Source: Anastatus disparis
Lineage: Eukaryota; Arthropoda; Insecta; Hymenoptera; Eupelmidae
DNA length: 64,000 bases
Direction: 5' to 3'
NCBI GenBank assembly: GCA_017163975.1
Contig: JAFFSR010000004.1
Location: forward strand, 7,812,001-7,876,000
Shown in pieces: positions 1-11,875 of this stretch (the first letter of the stretch is position 1; every line of letters starts with the position of its first letter). The notes beneath the pieces are model-generated. The model saw only the letters and a list, made by a program, of their open reading frames with translations. It ran no database searches and was not told where the DNA came from. Made by a program: the position numbers and the translations under genes.

Positions 1-2188
1 TAAAGTATTATACTATTAGGTAGTTTCGAACATATGCACTCTTTTTTTTCTGCTTCTTGTTTTGAATCATTTTGTGGTTCCTCGAATTCAGAATCTCTAT
101 AATACAAAAATTATAATGAATCAGATTTTATTTTTTACTACTTTTATATTAATTATTAAAACATGTTTATTGCATCAGTTACTGTAAAACGGGGTGAAGC
201 GGTCAGGAGTGGAGTGAAGCAAACATTATTTAATATATGATTTTCTAACTCTATATGTACTGTTGTTTATGTGTAATAATAATTTTTTGTAAATTATAAA
301 CAGAAGTTCAAAAAATTATTATTATTCATACATAAAAGAACATAAAAAATTAGAAAATCATATATTAAAAAATGCTCGCTTTACTCCACACCTGACCGCT
401 TTAACCCGTTTTACAATACTCGTGAATTCTAATAATTAATAAATTTACATATGCAGAGATATCTTAAAAAAATAAAAATGCATAATACTTTTTAAAAATA
501 TGTAAAGGTTTACAAAATCAATGCAAGTAGATTTTAAAAGGAATTCACGTGTTCATAAAAGAAATTTGTTGTTATAATAACGCAATATACAGAAGTTAAA
601 TCATCAATTAAGCTGTTAATAACAATTAAAAAAAAGTTTATAAATAATGATGAATTCTTGACATTTTTCAATTCATTCTATATTAGGAAAGCCAAAAATT
701 TTTTCTGCAAGGCTTCGTTTCATCAAAAAATACTAAAGTAGGGGCAAAAAGGCTCCTGGTATATTATTCTTTGATGAAATGAAACATTGTTGAAAAAAAT
801 TTCTCGCTTTTCTAATATTAAATGAATTAAAAAATGTCAAAAATTTATCATTATTTATAAATTTATAATTATTATTAACAACTTAATTTATTCTTTAACC
901 TTTATATATTGTTTTATTTATTATAAGAACAGATCTCTTTCATAAATAAGTAAATACCTTTTAAAATCTAAATACTGAAATTCTCTTAATTTAAACAAAA
1001 TGTCTTGTTAAGCTCATCTGTATCTACTTAAATTGATTTAGTAAAAAGTAAGTATGATAGATTTATTTTTTAAACGCATAAATTTCTTAAAATAAGCAAT
1101 AAAAAAAATGTTTAAATTCGTTAATTTATAATTTATATTTAATGCTTATTTCAGAAATATAAATCAATGTATTCGAAAGATTTCTATTATTATAGAAATC
1201 TTTTAAATTCATGGATTTACATTTGGAAATTAAGCATTAAATCTAAATTATAAATTAATCTATTTAAAAATTTTTTTAATTGTTTATTTTTAAAAATATT
1301 TATGTGTTTAAAAAATAAATCTGTCACACTAACTATAGCAATACATATAGGTTAAGCTATCTAATAATAATATAGAAAAATATATATATTTGTATTTATC
1401 ATTATTTAATTGAATCGAGATTAATTGTTTTTTAAAAATTATTTTTGATTTTATTTGAATTCCGCGAATTTGAAATATATATATTTTAATTTAGACTTTA
1501 ATCTATGTCATTCACTAACAACCTCCGTTGCTAACTAGTATTGCAATAATGACATAAGTACAGCGACGTTAAATAAGATTTAAAAAATAAATATGGCATT
1601 TGAGGTTGTGCGTGCGTGCATTAAAAATTAATTTATAATTTTAAGATAAATAATGAAAAATTAAATTACTTTTCTTCGCTATGTTCTGACTCCTCCTCAT
1701 CGAAAATGGTTTTGCTACTAAAGATATCTTCATTTTCCTTTGCCTTTGTTTTATCTTGAATGATCCTAAGCTTTTTGTTTTCCATTCTTACTTCTTGTCG
1801 TCTTCGTTGCAGTAATGATTCTGATGACTCCGATGCTTGTTCATCTGTGGTTAATATTTCTCCATCTGTATTAACTTGTAGAGTCTCCAACCACTCTTTA
1901 TTTGCTGAAAACATGTTTAGAAATTATTTAAAGAAAATATTAATTAGTTACATGCAAGAATTTTTATGAGAAAGTTATATAGAAAAGTAATAAAATTTTA
2001 AATCATAATTATTAATTGATGTAAACATAAAAGATAATATTTTTTTACTTACCGCTTTTCTGCAAAATTCTTGCCTTAAACCACTGTTTTCCCCACTTTG
2101 CCGTAGTTTCTTGTTCATTCATTCGAACATCTTCTTCAGGAAGAATACTATATTCTTTATAACCGGACCACAAAATTAGCAAAAACAT
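1..2188 (-). CDS. Divergent minus-strand gene, three exons visible, partial
   Basis: Function not recognised. Exon 1 is 2188-2053, exon 2 is 1904-1670 and exon 3 is 96-1, continuing off the window. The ATG at 2188 opens a reading frame starting MFLLILWSGYKEYS and ending before a GTAAGT donor. Exon 2 follows a TTTTCAG acceptor and ends at a GTAATT donor. Exon 3 follows a TATAG acceptor. Phases agree at both joins (1 then 2), and the frame stays open to the window edge. The product so far is about 155 residues: a hydrophobic/aromatic N-terminus with a KWGKQW stretch, then a highly charged Glu/Ser/Lys-rich region. The N-terminus recalls the short domain in front of BEN-domain or DUF4806-type proteins of insects, but this is family memory, not a search. 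If the GTAATT donor is not used, the frame would stop at 1668. It faces the transposase gene head to head. Confidence 0.6.
182..416. mobile_element. Foldback MITE, TA-flanked
   Basis: The ends CTGTAAAACGGG and CCCGTTTTACAA are inverted repeats, and pairing continues inward for about 70 bp with scattered mismatches (through the AATATATGATTTTCTAA block). A TA lies immediately outside each end (180-181 and 417-418), as expected for a Tc1/mariner-type TA duplication. No ORF is present, so it is non-autonomous. The superfamily is inferred only from TA. Confidence 0.7.
538..965. mobile_element. Foldback element, TTCATGAAAGAG family, copy 1
   Basis: The left arm (from TTTTAAAAGGAATTCACG) and right arm (ending AATACCTTTTAAAATC) pair imperfectly over roughly 170 bp around a loop near 735-800. 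Related copies lie at 5130-5935, 6225-6795 and 6830-7015. Confidence 0.65.
1051..1330. mobile_element. Foldback MITE
   Basis: The left arm beginning AGTATGATAGATTTATTT pairs with the right arm ending AAATAAATCTGTCACACT for about 100 bp. The loop contains a second small palindrome, GATTTCTATTATTATAGAAATC-like, near 1178-1201. No ORF. Confidence 0.65.
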
Positions 2189-2430
2189 TGTTTTGAGAAT
2201 TTGAAATTTCGGAATGATCTAGATGTCAAGTCAACAGTTTGAATATGGAACAAAATAAGCGCTGGTTTCACGACATTCTGTAAACAAACTTTTCGCGTAA
2301 CTAAGTAAACAAATACTTCTCTCTCTATAATTTATTCGAGCAATCGATGTAATTAACCTGACAACTTGATAACCTTATATATGATCAGTATATACAAAGA
2401 ATTATTATCAGTTTAATTATTATTTCTTAA
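2189..2430. promoter_or_regulatory. Left half of an inferred shared divergent promoter
   Basis: This is the upstream sequence of the minus-strand gene. Without the TTAA-flanked element at 2431-4168, the two start codons (2188 minus, 4186 plus) would be only about 260 bp apart. A single bidirectional promoter is therefore the simplest inference. No core promoter motif is clear enough to name. Confidence 0.35.
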
Positions 2431-2788
2431 GGGCATGCATACGCTCTACTATGCCGGCCGGTATAGCAGAACGTAGGCCGAATTTCTAGAATCAAAGAAT
2501 TAACTTTGTAAAAAAACTAATCATCAGAATGAATTTTTCTTTTACAGTTCACTCTATTGTGAGATAATAAAGGGCGGAAAATAGAAAAACCTCAGAAAAA
2601 TTGTGAATTTTTCGAAAATAGAGATAACAGTACAGCAGAGCGTAAGCCGAATTTCTAGAATCGAAGAATTAACTTTGTAAAAAAACTAATCATCAGAATG
2701 AATTTTCCTTTTGTAGGTCACTCTATTTTGAGATAACAAAGGGCGAAAAATAGAAAAACCTCAGGAATTCGGAAAAAAAATTATTTTT

Positions 2789-2884
2789 CTCAAAATAATA
2801 TGAAAATAATTATCATGATAGAAAGTTTAATGTTGTCATGACAACAACTTTCTATCATGATAATTATTTTCATATTATTTTGAG
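2789..2884. repeat. Perfect 39-bp hairpin
   Basis: 2789-2827 is the exact reverse complement of 2846-2884. The 18-nt loop contains the further palindrome GTTGTCATGACAAC. It lies inside the TTAA-flanked element. Confidence 0.85.
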
Positions 2885-2887
2885 AAA

Positions 2888-3035
2888 ATAGTATATTATG
2901 CGTCAAGGCCGCAAAACACATCATTCTTGGCGAGTGCACGCTGAGGGGCCGAGCGTAGCGAGGCCGCTCCAGCTGCACGAGCAAGAATGATACGTTTGTG
3001 GCCGTGACTGCATATACTATTTTTTGCCCGAAGGC
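2888..3035. repeat. GC-richer foldback insert
   Basis: ATAGTATATTATGCGTCA at the left pairs imperfectly with TGACTGCATATACTAT at the right, and the CATCATTCTTG and CAAGAATGAT blocks also pair. The centre carries the compact palindrome-like GCCGAGCGTAGCGAGGC. It is more GC-rich than its host element and is probably a nested small MITE. Confidence 0.5.
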
Positions 3036-3867
3036 CGTTAAATGGAAGCTGGGGCGGAACCCCCACCTATGAAAAAATAATTGATGATTCTTAAAATATA
3101 AAAAAATTTATGAAAAAAATTCAATTATAAACAATAAATAACTAATAATTCTTAAAATACAATAAAAAGATACAATAAAAAAAATTCGATTATAAAAACC
3201 ACTAATAACTGTTAAAATATAACATTAAATTTAAACAGAAATATAACGAAATATAGAATAAAGCTAAACTATAAAAATTATAATTAAAAAATATTATTTA
3301 AAAAAAGAAAAAAAAAGTTTTAAAAAAATAGAATAAAAAAAAATTTGATTATAAAAACAACTAATAATTGTTAAAATATAATATAAAAATTAAACAAAAA
3401 TACAACAAAATATAAAACGAAGATAAACTATAAAAATTATAATTGAAAAATACTATCTAAAAAAAAAAAAAGTTTTATCACGCAAAACTTGTAACTATGT
3501 CTTTTCCTCGCTCTCTCCTTTTCTTTCATAAAATACATATATTGAATCCACGTTATTCGTTAACGCATATCCAGTATAATATATGTAAGAAAAGGATAGT
3601 GATATTAAGGAAAGCGAGCAGTTCATTCAGTTCAATTCCAAGAATTAGCAACGTCGAGAACGTTTTTCTGCGAACTTTTATTAAAATAATACATTAAATA
3701 TGCACATTTTTCTTTTGCGGCCTAGGACAAGAATACACTATTTTGTGCTCTGTATAGAGGACACAAAAATTTATTTTGCGGCCTGAGGACAAAAAATAAT
3801 TTTTTTATACCGCTCTAACTTCAAAATCATAACTTTAATATGATTTTTCGGCTATCGTGGTATAAAA

Positions 3868-3992
3868 TACATTATGGAATGGGTGTGTAAAGGCTTTTTT
3901 ACGAAACTCGTTACAACCCTCGCCTTCGGCTCGGGCTGTAAACTTCTCGTTTCGTAAATAAAGCCTTTACCCACCCATTGAATAATGTACTA
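3868..3992. repeat. Dispersed CCTTCGGC palindrome, copy 1
   Basis: A foldback with outer ACATTAT/ATAATGTACTATT ends, inner AAGGCTTTTTTACGAAAC and GTTTCGTAAATAAAGCC arms, and a central CTCGCCTTCGGCTCGGGC. Relatives are at 12765-12892, 22330-22437, 36790-37001 and 37696-37902. Confidence 0.7.
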
Positions 3993-4185
3993 TTTCCGAA
4001 TTCTTGAGGTTTTTCTATTTTCCGCCCTTTATTATCTCAAAATAGAGTGACCTACAAAAGGAAAATTCATTCTCATGATTAGTTTTTTTACAAAGTTAAT
4101 TCTTCGATTCTAGAAATTCGGCCTACGCTCTGCTATACCGGCCAGTATAGTAGAGCGTATGCATGCCCTTAATATTATCATTAAA

Positions 4186-7100
4186 ATGAGAAAAAAAAGC
4201 TTTTATTTGAAGAGTGTTCAAGAGCAACTAAATATAGGCTGTTACAAAATTTTGAAAATACAACCTCGGAAAGCAGCAGTTCCTCCAGTAGTGCTTGTGA
4301 TTTTCAAGTCGATTCTGAAGGTACAAATTACATTTCTAAATACATTTAAAATATTATGTTATGCATTAAAATAAAGTTTATAATGTCTCACAATCTTTTT
4401 AAGTACTCTAGTTTTTATGAGCAATAACATTGTTTAATAAATATTTAGCGTAATCTATAAATAAAATTTATTATTAAATTTTATTTTAGTTTTAAATTTA
4501 TTTATTCTTTAATAAATAATATAATTTTTTATTGAAATTTAAAAAATTGTTATAATAACCTAAAAAGTTTTGTTTATTATTATAATTAATAATTTAAAAT
4601 TATATTAAAACTACTTTAGATATTAACTTTATATAAAATATTATATCTTAAAAGAAAAATAACTTACATTGTTAATTTAAAATATAGAAGATAGTGATAC
4701 CAATTCTTATCAAACAACAAATTGTATTGAAGCATCGGACAATGAGAGTAATGAGAGCGATGATAATTTTGAAACCGTTGAAGTTCCTGATGAGGATGAC
4801 TTAAGTAAGATTAAAATTTTAAAAGTATTTGGATCCTATTAATATTGAATATTATAACTCCATATATATGTTTATTTTGTAAATTATCGGGAATGACAAA
4901 ACATAAATATTTATTTTGCTTTCATCATTTTATTATTTAACTTAATTGACACTTTAACCTATAAGTATTGCTTTTATTAATAAAATAGGAAAATATTTCT
5001 TAAAAATTGAAATAAAATAAAGATCTTAATTCATTTATAATTCACTATTGAACATCAAACCAAATAAATTTTATACCAATGGTTAAATTAGTAAAGTAAT
5101 TTTAATTAGAATTTTTTTCATAATTATTAAAAAACGTAAATTTTTTAAAGTATTGAAAAAAAATTCTTAAAGTGACTCTTTTTAAACTCTTTATTTGTTT
5201 GCATTGATCTAATAGTCTTTTTGCTTCTGAATTCTAAACTGCGAACACATAAAGAAATAATTTTGCATCGTAAAAGGATATAATTGCGAAACTTTTTGCT
5301 ATATCAATTTAAGTAGATACAGCTGAGGTTAATAAGACATCCTTTTTAAATGTTAAAATTTTTATTATTCAGATTTTAAAATGAATTCACCTGTTCATGA
5401 AAGAGAGTTGTTGTTATAATAAATAACGTAATAGATAGAGGTTCATCTTTTATTGCTTCTGCTTTATTATTCTTCGGTGCATCGAAGCTTTGCTGAATTT
5501 AATTTTTGGCTTTACCAATGTCGAATGAATTAAAAGATATCAAAATTCATCATTATTTAAGAATTTTGTTGGAATTGCTGATATTAATAACTCAATCGAT
5601 ACTTTAACCTCTATACATTAAGTTATTTATTATAACAACAGCTCTCTTTCATGAACATGTGAATTTCTTTTAACATCTAAATAAATAAATTTTTTTTATG
5701 TAAGAAGGATGTCTTGTTAAGCTCACCTGTATCTACTTCAATTGATTTCATAAAAAGTTTCACAAATATGCTTTTTTATAATGAAAAATATTTCTATATA
5801 TATTCATAGCTTAGAATTTATATACAAAAAGTCTATTAAATCAATAGAAGCAGATAAAGAAAAGTTTTAAAAGAGGAAACTAAAAAATTTTTTTCAATAT
5901 TTTAAAAAATTTACTTTATTTAATAGTTCTAAAAATAATTTCAATTTAAATGAATTTACTAATTTCAATTGAAAAGTAGTAAAGTCATTTCAATTATAAT
6001 TTTTTTCCGAACTATTAAATGAAGTACATACATAAATGAAGTGCTTCTTTTTAAAAATTTTAAAAGTGCTTCTTTTTAAAAATTTCTTTATCTGTTTGCA
6101 TTAATTTAATATACTTTTTTCTTGTAAATTCTAAAATGTGAACACAGAAAGAAATTTTTTTGAATCATAAAAAGATTTAATTGTGAAATTTTTTACTAAA
6201 TCAAATTAAGTAGATACAGCTGAGCTTAATAAGACATCCTTTTTAAATGTTAAAATTTTTGTTATTCAGATTTTAAAATGAATTCACCTGTTCATGAAAG
6301 AGAGTTGTTGTTATAATAAATAACGCAATAAATAGAGGTTAAAGTATTAATGAAGTTAGCAATAACAATAAATAAACAAAAGTTTATAAATAATGATGAA
6401 TCTTTTACATCTTTTAATTCATCTAATATTAAGAAAGGCAAAAATTTTTTCCTTAAGGCTTCGTATCATCGAAAAATACTTCAGCAGGAGCAAAATATAT
6501 ATATGCAAGAACGTTAGTTCATCTTTTATTGCTTCTGCGTTATTATTCTTCGATTAAACGAAGCTTTCCTGAATAAAATTTTTGGCTTTACCAAAGTCGA
6601 ATGAATTAAAAGATCAAAATTTATCATTATTTATAAAATTTTTTTTAATTGCTGATATTAATAACTCAATCGATACTTTAACCTCTATATATTAAGTTAT
6701 TTATTATAACAACAGCTCTCTTTCATGAACACGTGAATTCCTTTCAAAATCTGAATAATAATTTTTTTATTCATAAAGAATGTCTTGGCAAGCTAAATAG
6801 ACATTATTTTTAAATCATTCATATTTTAAATTCAAATTTTAAAAGGAATTCACTTGGTCATGAAAGAGATCTGTTGTTATAATAAATAAAGCAAAATATA
6901 GAGGTTAAAGTATCAATAACAACAATTAAAAAAAGTTTATAAATAATGATGAATTTTGGACATCTTTTAATTCCTTCGATATTAAGAAAGCCAATTACTT
7001 TTTCGGCAAGGCTTATGGAAGAAGGAAATTTTTTCAGTTTGTTATTCAATAAAGAATCACAAATTAATTTATTTCAAAAATTTGTATTTTATTTTAATTT

Positions 7101-10100
7101 TTAAGAAATATTTTACTATTATATTAAGTAAAGCCATACTTATAGGTTGAAGTGTCAATTAAGGAAAAAGCATGAGATAATTACTCTTTATTAATATATT
7201 TTTAAACTTATGGTCTTCTATTAAGCTCACATGAATTAAAAAAATCATTTATTTCTTTTTATTCTGTATAAATACATCCATATGTATTTATTTGTATTGA
7301 ATAACAAGAAAAATATGATGTTTTCAAACATATTTACAATTTTTTCTGATTTGTACATGGACTTTATAAAAGAATATAAATTTGATAGTACGTAAATAAA
7401 GCGTAATCAGCTGATATTTTTCCTTTTGGATAGCTACAGTATTTACATTGTTTTTCAGGTCGTAAGGCTGATACACATATCGCCATAACACCTTTTCATT
7501 TTTTTACTAGCTCTCTTTTTTCAAAAAATCTTGCTTTCATTTTAAATAAATACATAATTGATTAGTAAATATATATGCTTTATGTGTATTTATATTTGAT
7601 TTTATATTTTTTTTACTTATATTCGTTTTATTATTTTTCAAGTGAATCAAAATCAAATGCTTGTCGATATGAAGCTAGCTAAATGAGTACTTTCTTAAAT
7701 TTTGATCATGTACAAATTAAACGTGACACATTGTTTGCTGATTTTATACATAAAGCATATATATTTTCTAAGCAGTTATGTATTTACTTAAAATGAAAGC
7801 AAGATTTTTTTGAAAACAAGTGCTTGCAAAAAAATGAAAAAGGGTTATGGCGATATGTGTATCAGTCATCCAACCTGAAAAATTATTTAAATATTGCAGC
7901 AATCGAAAAAGAATCAGTTGATTACCATTTATTTACATACTCTCAAATTTATATTCTTTTATGAGGTCCATGTTTATACATAGATAAGTCAGGATGATTA
8001 TAAATACATTTTAAAACATCATATTATCATTTTAAATCAATACAATTAAATACATATGAATATATTTATACTAAATAAAAAAAATACATGATTTTTTTCA
8101 ATAGAAATGTGAGTTTCATAGAAAAACAAAAGTTTGAAAACATGTTAATAAAAAGTAATTAGCTGATGCTCTTTCCTTTTCGATTACTCCAGTATTCACA
8201 ATGATTTGAGGTGGGTAATTATATATGTTTGTATGTATATTTGTGTGCATTAAATAAAACAAACTTTATATGAGAAAAAATTCAAGATAAACGTATATAT
8301 TATACCGAAATATTTTAGGTTAATTTACACATCTTGAAAATTAAAAGAATTAAAAAAATTCTTTGATGTATTTCATTTAATTTTTTGCACGTCTTTCTTA
8401 AAGCTTATACTTAAGCATTATATTTTTAACTTGGAATTACTCGCACTTTAACCTTTAACATTTGAATTGTATATAATATTTTAAATAACTTTATTATGTA
8501 AAATTCATAATTTCTCAAAATTTTATTTTAAATTGAAATTTTTTGCTCTTTTACATGAAAAATTGTACTTATTTTGGTTAATTTATTAATACTAAATACT
8601 AAATAGATTGAACAATGCATAAATAAATAGGTAAATTATATTTAAGGAGCACATCAAAGTCAAGAAAGTTCAGAAATTGAATCAGAAAATGAATCTGATA
8701 CATCATCGGAAGAAGAATTAATGACAGACAGTGAAAATGAAGGTATGAATGATTTCGATGACGAATTGCCATTTGAAGATGCCAATAAGCCGCTGTATCC
8801 TGGAGCACCGCTTACAGTCGCTGAAAGCATTATGGCAATTTTTTCAGTGGCAACTAGGTTTAAGATCACAGGAGTTCTACTATCTAGTATACTTTCACTA
8901 ATAAACATACATTCTATTAGACCCAATAACTGCGTTAAAACGGTTTATAAATTTCAAAAGTTTTTTGCGAACATTAATGTGCCTCTTAAACGACACTTTT
9001 ATTGTTCTAAATGTTATTCTAAATTAGCACAAAAATTTTGCAATGCGTGTAATCAAGATGAAAATATTACTTATTTTATGGAAATCCCTATTTTAAGTCA
9101 ATTACAATCCATGTATAAACGTACTGGGTTTAAAGAACTTTTAAATTATCGGTTCACTCGAATCAAAGAAAATATCTCAAATTATGAAGATATTTACGAT
9201 GGTACCATTTATAATGCTTTGCCTCATGAATTTTTGCAAAATGATAATAATATTACATTTAATTGGAACACAGATGGAATTCCTATATTTAAGTCGTCGA
9301 AAATAAACATTTGGCCATTGTACCTAATGATCAACGAATTGCCTTACAAACTGAGAATAAAAAAAGAAAATATAATTTTGGCTGGGTTATGGTTTGGACC
9401 AACTAAACCATCACCGAATCTATTTTTGTCAGTATTTAAAAATGATTTGAAAAAGTTATATAAAGGTGTTGATTTTGAAATACCTGGTTCAGCGAATTTG
9501 TTACGTGTGAAAGGAATGATTATTACTGGTACTTGTGATCTTCCAGCGAAAGCTTTATTTTTAAATATTTCAAATTTTAATGCCAAAAATGGGTGCCCCA
9601 ACTGCAAAATACAAACTCGTCGAGTTGATAATGTTCAAACGTATCCATATACTGAAAATCTTGAACTGCGAACCACAGAAGAAAGTATAGCTCAAGCTAA
9701 ACAAGCACACACTACAGGTAATATAGAATTTGGTGTTAAAGGGCCATCAGAATTGAGTTTAATTGTTCGCGACTATATGAATTCGACTGCAATTGATGAG
9801 ATGCACTGTATTTATCAAGGTATTACAAAAAAATTGATGTGCATTTGGTTTGATATAGATTATAGGACTCATGCAGCTTCTTTGCTTTCTTTTATAAAAT
9901 TAATTGACCATAAAATAAAAAGCCTTACACCACCTTCTTTTGTTCAAAGACTACCTAGAAAAGTATCCGATTATTCACACTGGAAATCATCAGAACTAAA
10001 ATTATTTTTATTAATTTACAGTTTGCCTATTTTAAAAACTTATATGAATCTGCATTATTTTGAACATCACATTTTATTGGTTTGTGCCATCACATTATTA

Positions 10101-10985
10101 CATTCTTCAAGTATAAGCGAAAATATGATCTCTGAAGCTGAACATCTTTTAAAAGAATATGTTATGAAGTTTGAATTTTTATATGGAAAAAAATTTATGA
10201 CATGCAATCTTCATTTGCTTCTTCATCTGCCTGATAATGTAAGAAAATTTGGTCCACTTTGGATAACATCTTGCTTTGCTTTTGAAAATCTAAATGGGAT
10301 TTTGAAAAGCTATGTTCACGGGTCAAAGAATGCGGAACTTCAAGTTTGCTCCTCAGTTACAACTTTTTTAACTTCAGAACTAAAAGATAAATTCATTAGA
10401 GGCGACACTGAAGTAACTTATTTTTGCAAGAGCATTGGTAAATCAGGCACCCATAGACATAAAAGTAAACGTATCGGTGATAATATTTTTATAATAGGTC
10501 TTCATAAAAAGGTAGATTTTATTCCGCCCCATACAATAAATATTATAAGAAATAATAATATTCTGTTTGATGAAACAAAAATTCACGTGTTCACAAGACT
10601 TTTAAAAAACAGTATGTATTTTGAAACTGAAACATATGCACAATCAAAGAAAACAAATTCATCATGCGTCAAATTCAAATTTAACGGTAATCATAAAATA
10701 GGAATATTACAATCATTTATCACTATGTGTCAATGTTTATGTTCAACTTTATGTAATGATTATAATGAAAATTGTAAAAGCTATGCTATTATCTTAATTT
10801 GTAATACATCTGAAGCATTTCAATGTTGTATAAATCAAAAATTTATTCCAACGATTCATATTTGTGAAAAATCTAATGAATTTACAATTGTTAATGTTAA
10901 AGATATTATAGATTTGTATTTTATTTTATGTATTGATAATATATTATATGTTGTTGAGCGAACTAATAATAATGAAATAGAATAA
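4186..10985 (+). CDS. tnp2-like (EnSpm/CACTA-type) transposase-related gene, three exons
   Basis: Exons are 4186-4320, 4688-4804 and 8647-10985. The donors GTACAA and GTAAGA and the acceptors ATATAG and TTTAAG join in matching phase (1,1). Exons 1-2 encode an acidic Ser/Glu/Asp-rich leader; exon 3 encodes the body. Numbered from the internal Met at 8721, the visible motifs are: a C-x2-C-x8-C-x2-C knuckle (C95, C98, C107, C110), NTDG (D185), CDLPA (D273), GCPNC (292-295), DEMH (359-362) and a C-terminal FENLNG (E522). The order LP..R..., GPTKPSP, DL..LY.GV, DLPAKA, GCPNC, then D.MH...G matches the Transposase family tnp2 layout and suggests a DDE-type nuclease. One oddity: the ATG frame and the exon frame disagree by one base in the A8 run at 4191-4198. 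A ninth A would join them, so the copy is slightly broken there, uses the Met at 8721, or has a homopolymer error. I could not define terminal repeats for a whole element. Confidence 0.7.
5130..5935. mobile_element. Large foldback, TTCATGAAAGAG family, copy 2
   Basis: The arms pair far out. The left TTTGTTTGCATTGATCTAATAG and GTAGATACAGCTGAGG blocks have complements on the right near 5710-5870, and the inner TTCATGAAAGAGAG block at 5395 pairs with CTCTCTTTCATGAAC near 5640. The inner left arm is shortened compared with copy 3. Confidence 0.6.
6225..6795. mobile_element. Large foldback, TTCATGAAAGAG family, copy 3
   Basis: The left arm from AAGACATCCTTTTTAAATG and the right arm ending AAAGAATGTCTTGG pair for about 200 bp around a loop near 6480-6530. 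5940-6225 repeats the outer left arm of copy 2, so the two copies form a partly tandem set. Confidence 0.6.
6830..7015. repeat. Half copy of the TTCATGAAAGAG foldback
   Basis: Only the left arm is present (AATTCACTTGGTCATGAAAG onward to CTTTTTCGGCAAGGCTT). No matching right arm follows. Confidence 0.55.
7235..8090. mobile_element. About 850-bp foldback
   Basis: The arms of about 330 bp are inverted copies. For example, GCTGATACACATATCGCCAT at 7468-7487 pairs with a near-complement around 7852-7871, and TCTTGCTTTCATTTTAA near 7530 pairs with a block near 7790. The loop is near 7660. A third, partial arm copy lies at 8145-8215 (AGCTGATGCTCTTTCC). Confidence 0.65.
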
Positions 10986-11434
10986 GAAATAGTTTCTCAA
11001 AAAGTTTATTTAATGTTATGCATAATTAAAATATATTTAAATTCTTATCTGATTTGTAATAAAATGATTAATTTTATTTATGAATATTCATCTGAATTTT
11101 TTAATTAACATTTAGATTTATCTTTTTATTCTTTTAATATGATTTCTTTTATTACAGCTACAAAAACTAATTTTTAAGAGAAAATTTGTAATAACTGATA
11201 TTTATATAAAGTTAAAATGATGTTTCAAAAATTTAGGCAAAATATATAAAAAAATATTTAAAAACTCCTTTTAACAATGGCACAAACTAAAATTTAAATT
11301 ATCACTCATTTTTCAATAAATTTTATTAAATTATTACTTACTATCAACTAAATCTCAATTTTTTTTTAAATATTGTAATAATTAAGATATTTGGTTAACA
11401 ATATGTAATGTTTTGACACATGCCCAACTTCTCC
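10986..11434. other. AT-rich spacer after the transposase gene
   Basis: Nothing recognised beyond the gene's probable 3'UTR. AATAAA-like words are too common here to assign a polyadenylation site. Confidence 0.3.
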
Positions 11435-11875
11435 CAAACTAAAATTTTTCACACGAGATTTTGTTACAATTGTTTATAATAAAGAATATCACTTTCCAAT
11501 GGCAGCTTTTAGGTTCATTATGTAATATTCTAGTAAAAGTTAAGATTAGATCCTTTTGATTAAAAATATGTGTTCAAAAAAGGTCAAAAGTTATAAAAAA
11601 ATGAAAAGCATGAAAAAAGACAACACAATAATTCAATGAAAATTTAAGTTTGAAATTTATGCTAATTTTTATAACAATTATTTCATTATAACTTTTAAAC
11701 AGATTGAGCTTTTTGAACAAATGTTTTTTTTAATCAAAATGATTTAATCTCATCTTTTACTAGAATGTTACATAATGGACTTAGAAGCTGTTATTGGAGA
11801 GTAATATTCTTTATTATAAACAATGATTTTCCAGAGAAATCTTTAATAAATTAACAGAATAACTCATAATTATGG
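11435..11875. mobile_element. Foldback, GATCCTTTTGATTAAAAA family, copy 1
   Basis: The arms pair around a centre near 11640: AAGATTAGATCCTTTTGATT at 11542 pairs with a complement at 11737, and GTAATATTCT near 11524 pairs with AGAATGTTAC near 11763. Relatives are at 13790-14290 and 26080-26470. Confidence 0.6.

Larger units (their letters stand above)
97..1669 (-). other. Intron 2 of the minus-strand gene, holding foldback repeats
   Basis: This AT-rich stretch lies between the exon 2 donor and exon 3 acceptor. It contains the palindromes listed separately at 182-416, 538-965 and 1051-1330. I see no coding potential in the rest. Confidence 0.5.
2431..4168. mobile_element. 1.74-kb inverted-repeat element with TTAA target duplication
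   Basis: The ends GGGCATGCATACGCTCTACT and its complement are perfect for at least 20 bp and continue with few mismatches to about 180 bp. The left arm carries a second partial copy of its own terminal block (about 2635-2775). TTAA flanks both sides (2427-2430 and 4169-4172), the duplication typical of piggyBac. The GGGC end is not a standard piggyBac CCCT end, so the superfamily stays open. The interior has no transposase ORF; it holds nested palindromes (2789-2884, about 2888-3035, 3868-3992) and AT-rich filler from 3070 to 3480. Confidence 0.75.
4805..8646. other. 3.8-kb intron composed largely of foldback repeats
   Basis: The intron runs between the GTAAGA donor at 4805 and the acceptor at 8645-8646. 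4805-5130 is AT-rich with nothing recognised. 5130-8215 is a chain of palindromes (listed separately). 8216-8646 is AT-rich with nothing recognised. Confidence 0.6.
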
